A stretch of DNA of 48,971 bases, taken from Weissella confusa. GTDB taxonomy: Bacteria > Bacillota > Bacilli > Lactobacillales > Lactobacillaceae. The position numbers and the translations under genes were made by a program. The stretch's first letter is position 1; the number at the start of each line of letters is the position of its first letter. Below, one piece after another: positions 25,269-34,203 of the stretch. A model generated the notes under the pieces. That model saw only the letters and a program-made list of their open reading frames with translations, searched no databases and was not told where the DNA came from. The stretch spans positions 1 to 48,971 of the forward strand of contig NZ_PVSN01000036.1 of the NCBI RefSeq assembly GCF_004766315.1. Direction: 5' to 3'.

Positions 25269-25862
25269 ATGTTTAAATTGGGATTAACTGGGGGTATTGC
25301 TACCGGTAAGTCAACCGTATCTAATCACTTTAAAGAACTGGGGATTCCGGTGCTTGATGCTGACGTCGTGGCTCGCGAAGTTGTTGAACCAGGGCAACCG
25401 GCCTTAGCGGATGTTGTGGCGGAATTTGGGGATGAGATGCTGTTACCTGACGGATCGCTTAACCGCAAAGCGTTGGGAGCTGTTGTCTTTGGTAACCCAG
25501 AGAAATTAGCAAAACTAAACCAATTTACACACCCCCGTGTCCAAGCAAGTATGCGGGCACAGGCTGATGCGTATGCAAAGGCGGGCGTACCGTTAATTGT
25601 TTTGGACATTCCGTTGTTATTAGAAGGCAAGAACGCAGCCGGAGCTGATGCAGTTATGGTTGTTACGGTTCCGGCTGATGTACAACAAGAACGTCTGATG
25701 GATCGCAACCAATTATCGGCTGAAGACGCCCGCAAGCGCATGAATTCTCAAATGCCAATGGCTGAGAAAGAACAATTAGCCGACTATGTCATCGACAATT
25801 CCGGGACGATCGCTGAAACCTACGAACAAGTTGATGCCGTGTTGGCGCAATTACCACACTAA
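25269..25862 (+). CDS. coaE: Dephospho-CoA kinase
   Basis: Catalyses the last step of coenzyme A synthesis, phosphorylating dephospho-CoA at the ribose 3' hydroxyl. The 197-residue protein has the P-loop GLTGGIATGKST (about residues 5-16), VLDADVVAREV, the FTHPRV segment, LDIPLLLE and the lid sequence RLMDRNQLSAEDARKR. It lies four bases after mutM and 18 bases before dnaB with an AAGGAGG site between, so it is in the same transcript. Confidence 0.95.
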   Translation: MFKLGLTGGIATGKSTVSNHFKELGIPVLDADVVAREVVEPGQPALADVVAEFGDEMLLPDGSLNRKALGAVVFGNPEKLAKLNQFTHPRVQASMRAQADAYAKAGVPLIVLDIPLLLEGKNAAGADAVMVVTVPADVQQERLMDRNQLSAEDARKRMNSQMPMAEKEQLADYVIDNSGTIAETYEQVDAVLAQLPH

Positions 25863-25880
25863 ATTAACAAGGAGGCCGAC

Positions 25881-27227
25881 ATGGCTGAGTTTTCAATTCG
25901 TCAGCATTATCGGCTGATGTATGACGAACCAATTAACCTTGGGGCTGTTCAGTCACTAACTAAGGTTTACTTGCCCATTATTGGGCGTGATGCATTTACG
26001 CTGTATTTAGCATGGGCGATGATGGGTGAAACACCTGACGCTCAGAATCTACACGTCGACTTACTCGATCAATTAGCAATCAGCCAACACGATTTTCTGT
26101 CAGCTCGTCAAAACCTAGAAGGCATGGGCCTGATTAAGACCTATCGCCAAGACACGAGTTTCGGATCGCAATGGGTGTATCGTCTTTTCCCACCAATGAC
26201 CATGAAGGCCTTTTTGGCGGATACGATGTTGTCTAGTTTGCTTGCGCATTATTTGGGCGATGAACTTTTCCAACAATTGGTAGACGATATTAAGCCAAAG
26301 GACGCAACGATTCCAGGTGTGAACGTCTCGACGACCTTCTTTGACATGATGGGTAATGTGTCATTTGAAAAGTTACCAGAAGCACCATTGAGCAATGATG
26401 ACGCGAAGAGTGACTGGCAAAAGGAACTTCACCAGTCGGCTAAACCAGTTGACGTTGCTTTGCTGGCTGACATGCTACGCACATTTGGCGTCTCTGCGTC
26501 AGCCATTCGCAAGCATGAAGCGGACTTGACCATCGTTAAAAACTTGTATGGCCTGGGCGATGTTGATTTGGTCCGCGTCATTCAAGCGACTATTACACCT
26601 GACAATGGCATTGACATGGATGCTATTCGATCGACGCTTAAGAAGAGTTATCAATCTGAACAACGTCATCACACTGAAGTGGTTGCCAACAAGCCAGTTG
26701 AAGCGACGCAGAATACAGACGTTAAGAGCCCAGCCGAGGCCATTATTCAATCGGCCAAGAATACGGCACCACTTGTATTCTTGAAAAACTTGCGTGAAGT
26801 GAGTGGTGGGTTTGTAACGGATGCAGAAATTAAGGCGTTAGAAGACATTGCACAGCTAGATAAAGTAGCCCCAGAAGTGTTGAATGTCATGCTTTATGAA
26901 TTAACGGTTGTTGAAAAAAAGGCGACCCTCAACAAGGCTTTGTTGCAAACGATTGTTAACGATTGGGCGCAAGCAAAGGTCACAACCGCCGTCGGTGCGC
27001 TCGAATACTTGCAACGTCGTGCCAAGTCGCGTCAAACGAAGCAGGAAAAGAAAGTTGCTGGCCGATCGAATGGTCGTCAGTGGCAACGCCCAACACAGGT
27101 TAAGGAAACGCGTCCCGACTGGGAAAATCAAACAGCTTCAACTGTTTCTGAAGAGGCAGCCCAGGCTGCGAAGGATCAACTGGCGCAACTCCGCGCTCGT
27201 CGACAACAGACTAACAAGGAGAATTAA
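25881..27227 (+). CDS. dnaB: Replication initiation and membrane attachment protein DnaB
   Basis: The Gram-positive primosome component (not the helicase), which together with DnaD and DnaI loads the replicative helicase. The 448-residue protein has an N-terminal winged-helix DDBH1-type domain (starting FSIRQHYRLMYDEPIN), a central helical part, and DDBH2-type domains around residues 295-385 (PLVFLKNLREVSGGFVTDAE then VLNVMLYELTVV). A basic, glutamine-rich tail ends KDQLAQLRARRQQ. An ideal AAGGAGG lies upstream. It is followed by dnaI two bases after its stop, which is the normal order. Confidence 0.92.
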   Translation: MAEFSIRQHYRLMYDEPINLGAVQSLTKVYLPIIGRDAFTLYLAWAMMGETPDAQNLHVDLLDQLAISQHDFLSARQNLEGMGLIKTYRQDTSFGSQWVYRLFPPMTMKAFLADTMLSSLLAHYLGDELFQQLVDDIKPKDATIPGVNVSTTFFDMMGNVSFEKLPEAPLSNDDAKSDWQKELHQSAKPVDVALLADMLRTFGVSASAIRKHEADLTIVKNLYGLGDVDLVRVIQATITPDNGIDMDAIRSTLKKSYQSEQRHHTEVVANKPVEATQNTDVKSPAEAIIQSAKNTAPLVFLKNLREVSGGFVTDAEIKALEDIAQLDKVAPEVLNVMLYELTVVEKKATLNKALLQTIVNDWAQAKVTTAVGALEYLQRRAKSRQTKQEKKVAGRSNGRQWQRPTQVKETRPDWENQTASTVSEEAAQAAKDQLAQLRARRQQTNKEN

Positions 27228-27229
27228 CT

Positions 27230-28210
27230 ATGGCTGACGAAACATTTCGTCTGAATCGTCAAACTGATTCGGATAATCCCATGGATGTTGGGCAAGCGCT
27301 CGATCAATTCATGAATAAGAAGAACTTACATGCGCGTTATGCAGCAATTCAAAAAGAGGTTTTTGCTGAACCCGGCATCAAGGCATTCTTCGATCAAAAT
27401 AAAGATGTGTTAACCCGTGATATTGTAAACCGCGATTTTGCAGTCTTGTATGAATTCTACACACAAGTTAAAAATGCCGCGGCTGGCAAGCCAGTCGTTC
27501 ACCGTGGTTATAAGCCAATGCTGGAAGTGGCCGAAAATCGCATTGTGATTGTTTATCAACCAGACGAAGCCACTTTGGCTGCGCAACGTTTGCAGATGCA
27601 AGCTAACCTGGTGCAATCAATTGGGATGCCAAAGTTAATCGAACGCGCACGTTTAGACGACTTTTCTGAGGATGACCGCGATCGTTTAGCCGCTTTAACA
27701 GCGGTTATTAATTTTGTCAGCGAGTATATTGCTGACCCGAAGGCTTATCACCGTGGCTTGTATATTCACGGTTCATACGGTATTGGTAAGACCCATTTGA
27801 TGGGCGCAATGGCTAATGAGCTGGCGCAAGAAGGCATTCCGGTAACGTTGGTACACTTCCCAAGCTTTGCTGTCGAAATGCGTGGGTCAATCGATTCAAA
27901 GGAAAACCCACAAGATAAGATTAATGCCATTAAGCGTGTGCCCATTTTGGTGCTTGATGATATCGGGGCTGAGTCAATTACGGCTTGGATTCGTGATGAT
28001 ATTTTGGGTGTTATCCTCGAATATCGTATGCAAAATGAGTTACCAACGTTCTTCACGTCAAACTTCTCAATGGACCAGCTAGAAAAGGAGCATTTCACGG
28101 TTACCAAGAGTGGCGCTGAGCCAGTTAAGGCGGAACGTCTAATGCAACGTATTCATTTCTTGGCCAAAGAAATTCAAATGGCTGGCGACAATCGTCGGGT
28201 ATTTGATTAA
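27230..28210 (+). CDS. dnaI: Primosomal protein DnaI (helicase loader)
   Basis: The AAA+ ATPase that loads the DnaC-type replicative helicase. The 326-residue protein has an N-terminal helicase-interaction domain (about residues 1-110) and a C-terminal AAA+ domain. The Walker A is GSYGIGKTH (about 181-189), Walker B PILVLDDIGAE, sensor 1 PTFFTSNFS and a final arginine-rich LMQRIHFLAKEI helix. The ATG is preceded by AAGGAG inside the end of dnaB. Its stop overlaps the next ATG by one base, tying the YibE/F pair to the same transcript. Confidence 0.94.
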   Translation: MADETFRLNRQTDSDNPMDVGQALDQFMNKKNLHARYAAIQKEVFAEPGIKAFFDQNKDVLTRDIVNRDFAVLYEFYTQVKNAAAGKPVVHRGYKPMLEVAENRIVIVYQPDEATLAAQRLQMQANLVQSIGMPKLIERARLDDFSEDDRDRLAALTAVINFVSEYIADPKAYHRGLYIHGSYGIGKTHLMGAMANELAQEGIPVTLVHFPSFAVEMRGSIDSKENPQDKINAIKRVPILVLDDIGAESITAWIRDDILGVILEYRMQNELPTFFTSNFSMDQLEKEHFTVTKSGAEPVKAERLMQRIHFLAKEIQMAGDNRRVFD

Positions 28211-29328
28211 TGAAGCAGTACACAGAAAAGAAACGTTGGTGGTCTTGGCTTGTATTGATTTTACTGGTCGTAGCAAGCGTGGTTGTTTTGCGCCACAATG
28301 CCAGTTGGTATCGTACGCCACTGGGCCAGGTGACGCAGGTTAAGGTGCTACAAACTAACCGATTGACTGATCAGTATAATAATGATGTGAAAGAGGCCAC
28401 GCAGTCTTTACGTGTCAAATTGTTGAACACCAGCCAAGCCGGTAAAACCATCACGGTGAAGAACACATCAGACGCCGCAATGGCGATTGAACAACCATTT
28501 AAGGTTGGTAATCAAATTTTCTTGAATCGCGCGGATCATCAAACTTGGACTGTGCAAACCATGAAACGCGATACTGTTTGGGTGCCGATTATGATTGCGG
28601 TCCTTGGTATTTTGATTATTTCGATGGGTCACGCTGGCCGTCTGACTGTCATTTCTCTGGCTGTGAATGTTGTACTCTTTATTGGCACAGTTTCATTAGA
28701 TTTACACACGACCAACGGTAATATTCTTGGTTTATTCATGCTATTTAGTGTGTTAGCCTCGGCAATTACGCTTGGCTTAGTGATGGGATTCCGCCAACGA
28801 CAAACTTGGGTCGTGTTCGCCACTGTTCTGACAGCGACGGCATTGGCGATGATAATTGCGTCGATTGTCTTTAAGATGACTAACAATCACGGGTTACACT
28901 TTGAACTCATGTCGTTTATTACGCAGCTTCCACAGCCATTGTTCATGGCAATGACCTTGGTTGGCGTTTTGGGTGCCGTTATGGATGAAGCAACTGATAT
29001 GATTGCGACGTTGTTTAGTTTGGAACGTGAGCGTCCTAATATTACGATTCGTGAAATTATTCAGTCTGGTCGTCACGTTGGCCAAGAAATTTTCGGTGCT
29101 TTGAGTAATACATTGTTTTTGATTTTCATTGCGGAGCAAATTCCAATGGCCGTTTTGTACTTGCGTAACGGTAATGATTGGGGATTTACGTACATGATGA
29201 ATATGTCACTAGGACTCGTTCAAACATTGATTAGTGCGATTGGGATTGTGCTGACGGTTCCGGCCGGCATCATGTGGGTGTTGCTGGTTCGTAAGTTCAC
29301 CCGCATTAAGACGGAGGTGCCAAGATGA
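28210..29328 (+). CDS. YibE/F family membrane protein (larger member)
   Basis: A 372-residue membrane protein. A first membrane anchor (about residues 12-27) is followed by an extracytoplasmic domain of about 110 residues and then seven to eight membrane segments, including GAVMDEATDMIATLFSL, the signature loop of YibE/F proteins. Function is unknown; family members usually come as a coupled pair. Its ATG overlaps the dnaI stop by one base and its own stop overlaps the next start by four bases (ATGA). A transport or channel role is only inferred. Confidence 0.85.
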   Translation: MKQYTEKKRWWSWLVLILLVVASVVVLRHNASWYRTPLGQVTQVKVLQTNRLTDQYNNDVKEATQSLRVKLLNTSQAGKTITVKNTSDAAMAIEQPFKVGNQIFLNRADHQTWTVQTMKRDTVWVPIMIAVLGILIISMGHAGRLTVISLAVNVVLFIGTVSLDLHTTNGNILGLFMLFSVLASAITLGLVMGFRQRQTWVVFATVLTATALAMIIASIVFKMTNNHGLHFELMSFITQLPQPLFMAMTLVGVLGAVMDEATDMIATLFSLERERPNITIREIIQSGRHVGQEIFGALSNTLFLIFIAEQIPMAVLYLRNGNDWGFTYMMNMSLGLVQTLISAIGIVLTVPAGIMWVLLVRKFTRIKTEVPR

Positions 29329-30098
29329 CAGTAACCATGATTTTAGCCGTTATTTTGCTTGTCTTAATGGTCGCGATTGGTGGTGGTAAGGGCATTGGTG
29401 CTTTTGCCAGTTTGTGGGTTAATTTCGGTATTATGATCGTCATGATTGTGCTGATTAACTTCCAATTCAACGCCATGGCTGTTTTGCTTGTGGGTGGTGC
29501 CTTTTTGTTAACAATTACCATCCTGAGCGCTGGTGCTGATGAAGAAACAACGTCAATCGCCTTGATTGCAAGTTTTATTGTCATGATCGCTTTAATTCTG
29601 CTAATTCTGCCGGCAGAGCACCTGGCAATGGCGCAAGGATTTGCTGAAGAAAACTCAGAAGAACTCGAAGGATTATCATTAGGCATTAATGTTAATTTCG
29701 TCACACTAGGGATTGTGGCTGCTTTGCTTGCCACACTTGGCGCGATTGCCGAAGCAGCGATTGCGATTGCCGCTGGCGTAGGTGAATTGCGTCATGATCA
29801 ACCGGATATGAAGACCAGCCAGTTAATTGGTGCCGGTCAAAAGCTAGGTCAACAAATTATCGGAACGGCTGTTAATACCGTCTTGTTTGGCTTTATGGCC
29901 GACTTTTTGAGCTTGGCGATTTGGTTTGGTAAGTTACATTACACGATTGGCGAAATCATGAATGCGAAATTATTCACGTCATCAATGCTATCCTTGTTGT
30001 ATGCCATTTTAGGTGTCATTTTGGTGCTGCCAATCACATTAGCAATTTTTGTTTATCAACATAACCGGAAATCTAATACACCTTCAGAGTCCAAATAG
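29325..30098 (+). CDS. YibE/F family membrane protein (smaller member)
   Basis: A 257-residue protein with about seven membrane segments and no outer domain. It shows GAIAEAAIAIAAGVGEL, the counterpart of the MDEATDMIATLF loop in its partner. It starts four bases inside the end of the larger member, so both are translated together and probably form one complex. No clear terminator follows; the next gene has its own leader of about 115 bases. Confidence 0.83.
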   Translation: MTVTMILAVILLVLMVAIGGGKGIGAFASLWVNFGIMIVMIVLINFQFNAMAVLLVGGAFLLTITILSAGADEETTSIALIASFIVMIALILLILPAEHLAMAQGFAEENSEELEGLSLGINVNFVTLGIVAALLATLGAIAEAAIAIAAGVGELRHDQPDMKTSQLIGAGQKLGQQIIGTAVNTVLFGFMADFLSLAIWFGKLHYTIGEIMNAKLFTSSMLSLLYAILGVILVLPITLAIFVYQHNRKSNTPSESK

Positions 30099-30214
30099 CC
30101 GTCATAATGGCAAAAGACTAGGAATTATTAGAAAACCATGTTATGCTAATTTTAATATGTCATGACTTCAGGGGAGTGACCGTATCCTGTAGAAAGTAAG
30201 ATGAGGTATCGCAC

Positions 30215-30904
30215 ATGAGTAGTGTCCTTGTTATTGAAGATGAAGTAAATTTGGCGCGTTTTGTTGAACTAGAGTTGCAACACGAAGGTTATGAAACGCA
30301 CGTAGAAGACAACGGTCGTGGTGGATTACAAGCTGCATTGGACAACGATTACGATTTGATTTTGTTGGACTTGATGTTGCCAGAACTAAGTGGGTTGGAA
30401 GTGGCACGTCGTTTGCGTGAAGTTAAGAACACGCCAATCATCATGATGACGGCTCGTGATTCAGTTATTGATCGTGTTTCAGGGCTAGATTACGGGGCTG
30501 ATGATTACGTGGTAAAGCCATTTGCCATTGAAGAATTGTTGGCCCGTGTCCGTGCTTTGTTGCGTCGTATTAATATCGAAACCGAAGAGCACAGCACGCA
30601 CCAAAGTGTTGTCCGTTACCGTGACTTGACGGTTGAAAAGGAAAACCGCATTGCCCACCGTGGTAATGAAATCATTAATTTGACGAAGCGTGAGTACGAA
30701 TTGTTGTTAATCTTGATGGAAAACATTAACGTTGTCCAATCTCGTGAGGAACTATTGAAGAAGGTTTGGGGTTACGACTCACAAATCGAAACCAATGTTG
30801 TCGATGTTTATATTCGTTACTTGCGTAATAAGATTGATCAACCAGACTCACGCGCATCATACATCCAAACCGTTCGCGGTACTGGATACGTTATGCGTCA
30901 GTAA
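30215..30904 (+). CDS. OmpR-family response regulator (ArlR/CovR-like)
   Basis: A 229-residue regulator. The receiver has the acidic pair in VIEDEVNLARFVE, phospho-acceptor D52 in LLDLMLPELSG, IIMMTARD and DYVVKPFAIEEL. The winged helix (about residues 130-226) has LTKREYELLLILMEN and TNVVDVYIRYLRNKID, a recognition-helix pattern seen in ArlR/CovR/LisR regulators. A TGTTATGCT extended -10 at 30139-30147 is the likely promoter. The sensor kinase follows after 15 bases. Targets are not evident from the neighbours. Confidence 0.93.
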   Translation: MSSVLVIEDEVNLARFVELELQHEGYETHVEDNGRGGLQAALDNDYDLILLDLMLPELSGLEVARRLREVKNTPIIMMTARDSVIDRVSGLDYGADDYVVKPFAIEELLARVRALLRRINIETEEHSTHQSVVRYRDLTVEKENRIAHRGNEIINLTKREYELLLILMENINVVQSREELLKKVWGYDSQIETNVVDVYIRYLRNKIDQPDSRASYIQTVRGTGYVMRQ

Positions 30905-30919
30905 TTTTGGGGGCGACTA

Positions 30920-32389
30920 ATGGACAATGCATCCATTATCACTGAAACACCGCAGCGCCAGGGACTCTCACTTAAATGGAAGTGGGCACTTGGTTCTGCA
31001 GCCGGTGTTTTTTTAATATTTATAATCTTTGCTTGGTTTGTTGTGCAGGCTTTTTCATCACAAATGCTGAAAACCGAGCGTCAACAAGTGGCGACGTCAC
31101 TACAGGTCGTCACAACGCGTCTGCAAAATCTAGATGAAAAGAAGTTATCACCAGCTGATGTTGATGCCATGTTGCGACCAAAGTCAAATGACCTGAACAA
31201 GGTTGTTAACGACCCGGTTATGCAACAAATCACGCGTCAGGATTACACTGTGATGGTTTATAACACAAATGGTCGCCAGGTTTATCCGATTGGTGGTGCT
31301 GGTGTGTCATTCCAACGTGTTTCCGATCTGAGTGTGAAAACGGAACGTGTTAATGGGAGTTCTGTGTTGGTCGGTCGTCAGGAATTGCGCAACTCGAATA
31401 ACCACCTGATTGGTTATGTCGTGATTGAAAATCATCTGACGTCTTATCATAAAACTTTTAACCGTGTGTACCTGATCATCATGATTTTGATTGGTCTGGG
31501 CTTGTTCTTGTTGGCATTGTGGGGCTACTGGCTATCAGATTACCTACTTCGTCCAGTCAACAACATCAAAAAGGTTGTTGACGAAATGCAAGCCGACCCA
31601 CAATCACAAGCTCGTGTCCAACATGAAGACCGTCGTCCTGATGAATTAACGGACTTGTCAGATTTGTTGAACGACATGCTGGATCGTATGCAACGTTTCA
31701 TTTTGCAACAACACCAATTCGTTGAAGATGTTTCGCACGAATTGCGTACGCCAGTGGCTATTGTTAAGGGCCACATGGAGTTATTGAATCGTTGGGGTAA
31801 GGATGATCCTAAGATATTGGCTGAGTCAATTGAGGCATCATTACAAGAAATGCGTCGTATGGAAGGGCTAGTTTCTGAAATGCTTGATTTGACGCGTGCT
31901 GATCAAGTCGAATTGACATTCCGTGATGGTGATACGGACGTAAAGGACATGATTAATGCCATTTACACGAACTTCAAGATGATTCACCCAGACTTCACAT
32001 TTGGCTTGGATGATGACTTGAAGGGACCAACGATTGTTAATATGAATCGTGATCACTTGGAGCAAATTTTAATTATCTTGTCGGACAACGCCGTGAAGTA
32101 CAGCCAAGACCGCAAGGAGATTCATTTTGCTGCGTCACGTTCTGGTAACTTCGTACAATTGGCCGTGCAAGACTTTGGTGAAGGTATTTCTCCAGAAGAT
32201 GCTGCGCGTGTCTTCGACCGCTTCTATCGCGTTGATAAGGCACGTTCTCGTAAGCAAGGTGGTAATGGTCTCGGTTTGAGTATTGCCCAAAAGCTAGTCG
32301 AGGGTTATGGCGGTAAGATTGAACTAGAATCCGCCATTGGACAAGGATCAATCTTCCGAATTACATTGCCTATTAAGCCAGAAAAATAG
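30920..32389 (+). CDS. Sensor histidine kinase (ArlS-like)
   Basis: A 489-residue membrane kinase with a first membrane segment at about residues 23-45, an extracytoplasmic sensor domain of about 130 residues, a second membrane segment near 180-205 and a HAMP linker (YLLRPVNNIKKVVDEM). The HisKA domain has phospho-acceptor H273 in EDVSHELRTPVA, and the HATPase domain has ILSDNAVKYS, QDFGEGIS, FDRFYRVD and GGNGLGLSIA. All catalytic boxes are present. The domain order matches ArlS/CsrS-type kinases of Firmicutes. It ends at a strong terminator. Confidence 0.93.
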   Translation: MDNASIITETPQRQGLSLKWKWALGSAAGVFLIFIIFAWFVVQAFSSQMLKTERQQVATSLQVVTTRLQNLDEKKLSPADVDAMLRPKSNDLNKVVNDPVMQQITRQDYTVMVYNTNGRQVYPIGGAGVSFQRVSDLSVKTERVNGSSVLVGRQELRNSNNHLIGYVVIENHLTSYHKTFNRVYLIIMILIGLGLFLLALWGYWLSDYLLRPVNNIKKVVDEMQADPQSQARVQHEDRRPDELTDLSDLLNDMLDRMQRFILQQHQFVEDVSHELRTPVAIVKGHMELLNRWGKDDPKILAESIEASLQEMRRMEGLVSEMLDLTRADQVELTFRDGDTDVKDMINAIYTNFKMIHPDFTFGLDDDLKGPTIVNMNRDHLEQILIILSDNAVKYSQDRKEIHFAASRSGNFVQLAVQDFGEGISPEDAARVFDRFYRVDKARSRKQGGNGLGLSIAQKLVEGYGGKIELESAIGQGSIFRITLPIKPEK

Positions 32390-32395
32390 TACACT

Positions 32396-32432
32396 AAAAG
32401 CTGTGGCCAATTCAGTTGGCCACAGCTTTTTT
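32396..32432 (+). terminator. Terminator after the second two-component system
   Basis: AAAAGCTGTGGCCAA (32396-32410) pairs perfectly with TTGGCCACAGCTTTT (32416-32430), loop of five, T-run. Confidence 0.93.
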
Positions 32433-32458
32433 AATATATAAAACGAGAGATAAAGATT

Positions 32459-33460
32459 ATGATTTTAAAACACGTTATTTTGCACATTTTGGATAAAGAT
32501 GCAGGCAATCTAATTGCATCTCAAGCTGAAATTGATTTGACCCAACCAGGACTCCATGATTATCTAGAGAAGATTATTATGAAGTTTCAAACCGGCGACT
32601 TTAAGCCCGGCACGTTAACGGGTGAAGATTACTTGGCCCAGACCATCGACGACAATAATGGGTTATCGTTTGCTGAGAAGACAACCCAACTAACCGAGAA
32701 ATTGTTTGACACAATCGCTGCTAGTGATGCGGTGCCAGCTGGGGATTTGTTAAGCTTTGAGTTTGCAGAGGGAACAGATGACTTCTTTGGCTTGATCAAG
32801 CTAAACTTTGCGCCACGCTATGCGCACATTGTGGATTATCGCGATGATCAATTGGTGAACAACTTGGTTTTGAATCAAGCTGTGTTGCCAGGTGCAAATC
32901 AAAAGGCAGATGAGGGGATCATTGTTAATTTGATGACTGGCGCTTATATGCTAGTCGAGAAGCAATATTTAATTGATGGACACCGCATCAATTACTTCTC
33001 AGAGCGTTTCTTGGAGATTAAGCCAGAAGAGTCTACCAAGGATAATATCAAGACAATTAAGCGCGCGGTTAAGACCGTTGCTGAGAAATTTGACGTGCCT
33101 GAACACGAAGCGATGGCAGCAACGCAAAGTGCCATTTTTGAGTCAGTCTCAGATGGTGGTCAAATCAATACTGCTGACATTGCAGAAGCTGTTTTCAAAG
33201 GTAATATTTCAGCCAAACAGGCGTATAACGAAGTGATTGCGGACAAGGAGCTTGATACTGAAATCGACGTGCCTAACGTTGAGCGTGTGGAGAAGAAATA
33301 CCGGCTCCAACGTTTTAAGTTGGACTCTGGTATCGAGATCGCGATTCCGATGGATATTTACCAAGACCGTAGTAAGGTTGAATTTGTGAATAATCCAGAT
33401 GGCACGATGTCACTTGTGATTAAAGACATTGAGTCAATCGTCAATAAGTTTAATTCTTAA
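32459..33460 (+). CDS. Nucleoid-associated protein (NdpA/YejK family)
   Basis: A 333-residue cytoplasmic protein of the 37-kDa nucleoid-associated family (Pfam NA37). Recognised by the opening ILKHVILHILDKD, the central FGLIKLNFAPRYAH and the later DGHRINYFSERFLEIKPEES, which is the family hallmark order. Its role in Gram-positive bacteria is not well known; binding to the nucleoid is assumed from the family. It starts after AACGAGAGA and lies between two terminators, so it is a single-gene unit. Confidence 0.85.
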   Translation: MILKHVILHILDKDAGNLIASQAEIDLTQPGLHDYLEKIIMKFQTGDFKPGTLTGEDYLAQTIDDNNGLSFAEKTTQLTEKLFDTIAASDAVPAGDLLSFEFAEGTDDFFGLIKLNFAPRYAHIVDYRDDQLVNNLVLNQAVLPGANQKADEGIIVNLMTGAYMLVEKQYLIDGHRINYFSERFLEIKPEESTKDNIKTIKRAVKTVAEKFDVPEHEAMAATQSAIFESVSDGGQINTADIAEAVFKGNISAKQAYNEVIADKELDTEIDVPNVERVEKKYRLQRFKLDSGIEIAIPMDIYQDRSKVEFVNNPDGTMSLVIKDIESIVNKFNS

Positions 33461-33471
33461 TCATGGATACG

Positions 33472-33512
33472 AAAAAAGACGAGTTCGCTTTATACGAACT
33501 CGTCTTTTTCTT
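33472..33512. terminator. Bidirectional terminator
   Basis: AAAAAAGACGAGTTCG (33472-33487) pairs perfectly with the arm at 33495-33509. A-rich and T-rich flanks serve both the forward gene on the left and the reverse gene on the right. Confidence 0.9.
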
Positions 33513-33516
33513 TGAA

Positions 33517-33946
33517 TTAATTTTCTTCTTCGTCCAACTCAGCAGAACGTTGCAAAAGAGCTTGCAATTCGTTCTTACGACGATCGCGTGGAATAAACAA
33601 TCCCAACATATCTTCATTAATACCAGTCATAACATGGACAACCTCGCCAGCTTCGTTGGTCTCAACTGTTAGAGGTGACTTCAAAGACTTGATTGGACTT
33701 GCAATGACATCATTGATTGTCCAATCGTCAATTGACATACCGCGTGGATTCTTGAAAATGGTTGCTTCAGGATCCTCAGCTGCGCAAATTGCACGCATCG
33801 TTGGCACTGAAACAGGGGAGGGATGATGAGTCCTTCAACTGTACTAGCTCGTAGTCTAAGTTGTTACGTTCGAAAAAGCTCTCGACTGACTTCAACGCAT
33901 TCAACGCTGAGGTGCGGTGAGAAAATGAATAAACCGTGACAGCCAT
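33517..33946 (-). pseudogene. Spx/ArsC-like protein, frameshifted
   Basis: On the reverse strand an ATG at 33946-33944 with GAGGG upstream opens MAVTVYSFSHRTSALNALK, which aligns with the thioredoxin-like start of Spx/ArsC proteins, up to about 33825. There the frame breaks, and the other frame continues PTMRAICAAEDPEATIF to a TAA near 33517. It ends in the Spx-like string NEDMLGLFIPRDRR. Joining the two gives about 142 residues, close to the usual 130. The CxxC redox motif of Spx is replaced by HRTS, so even the parent would not be a redox switch of the classical kind. The family assignment is tentative because similarity is weak; the frameshift is seen directly. Confidence 0.55.
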
Positions 33947-34203
33947 GAAATTCCCTCAATTCAATCTTTTACTAATGCTTCTATTTTCACACATATAAAA
34001 AAACAGTCAAGTCTTTATAAGGCTTTTGATGTCATCTTAATGTTTCATTGGTGATAATGTGAGAATTAGGTTTTAATCAGGTTAGAAAACAGTTTGATTT
34101 AGGTCATTGAATTGCCACGCGCCTTAAACAAGCGTAAACTAATTGCATGTATATTTATGATATTTTCGTAAATTAAATATGAATTTTTCAAGGGGTTATT
34201 CTT
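33947..34203. other. Intergenic region between divergent genes
   Basis: No gene is visible. It contains the likely promoter of the downstream permease: TTGCCA (34112-34117), 17 bases, TAAACT (34135-34140). The part near 33947-34010 must hold the reverse-strand promoter of the Spx-like gene, but I cannot fix it. The region is AT-rich, with an AAGGGG ribosome site at 34190-34196. Confidence 0.5.

Noticed and set aside
25325-25741. Long antisense frame inside coaE, and similar antisense frames in clpL, polA and rpoD
   Set aside because: They mirror the codon bias of the true genes and have no ribosome sites or recognisable products.
33463-33672. Forward frame of 69 codons after the nucleoid-associated protein gene
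   Set aside because: It runs through a bidirectional terminator and the antisense of the Spx-like gene.
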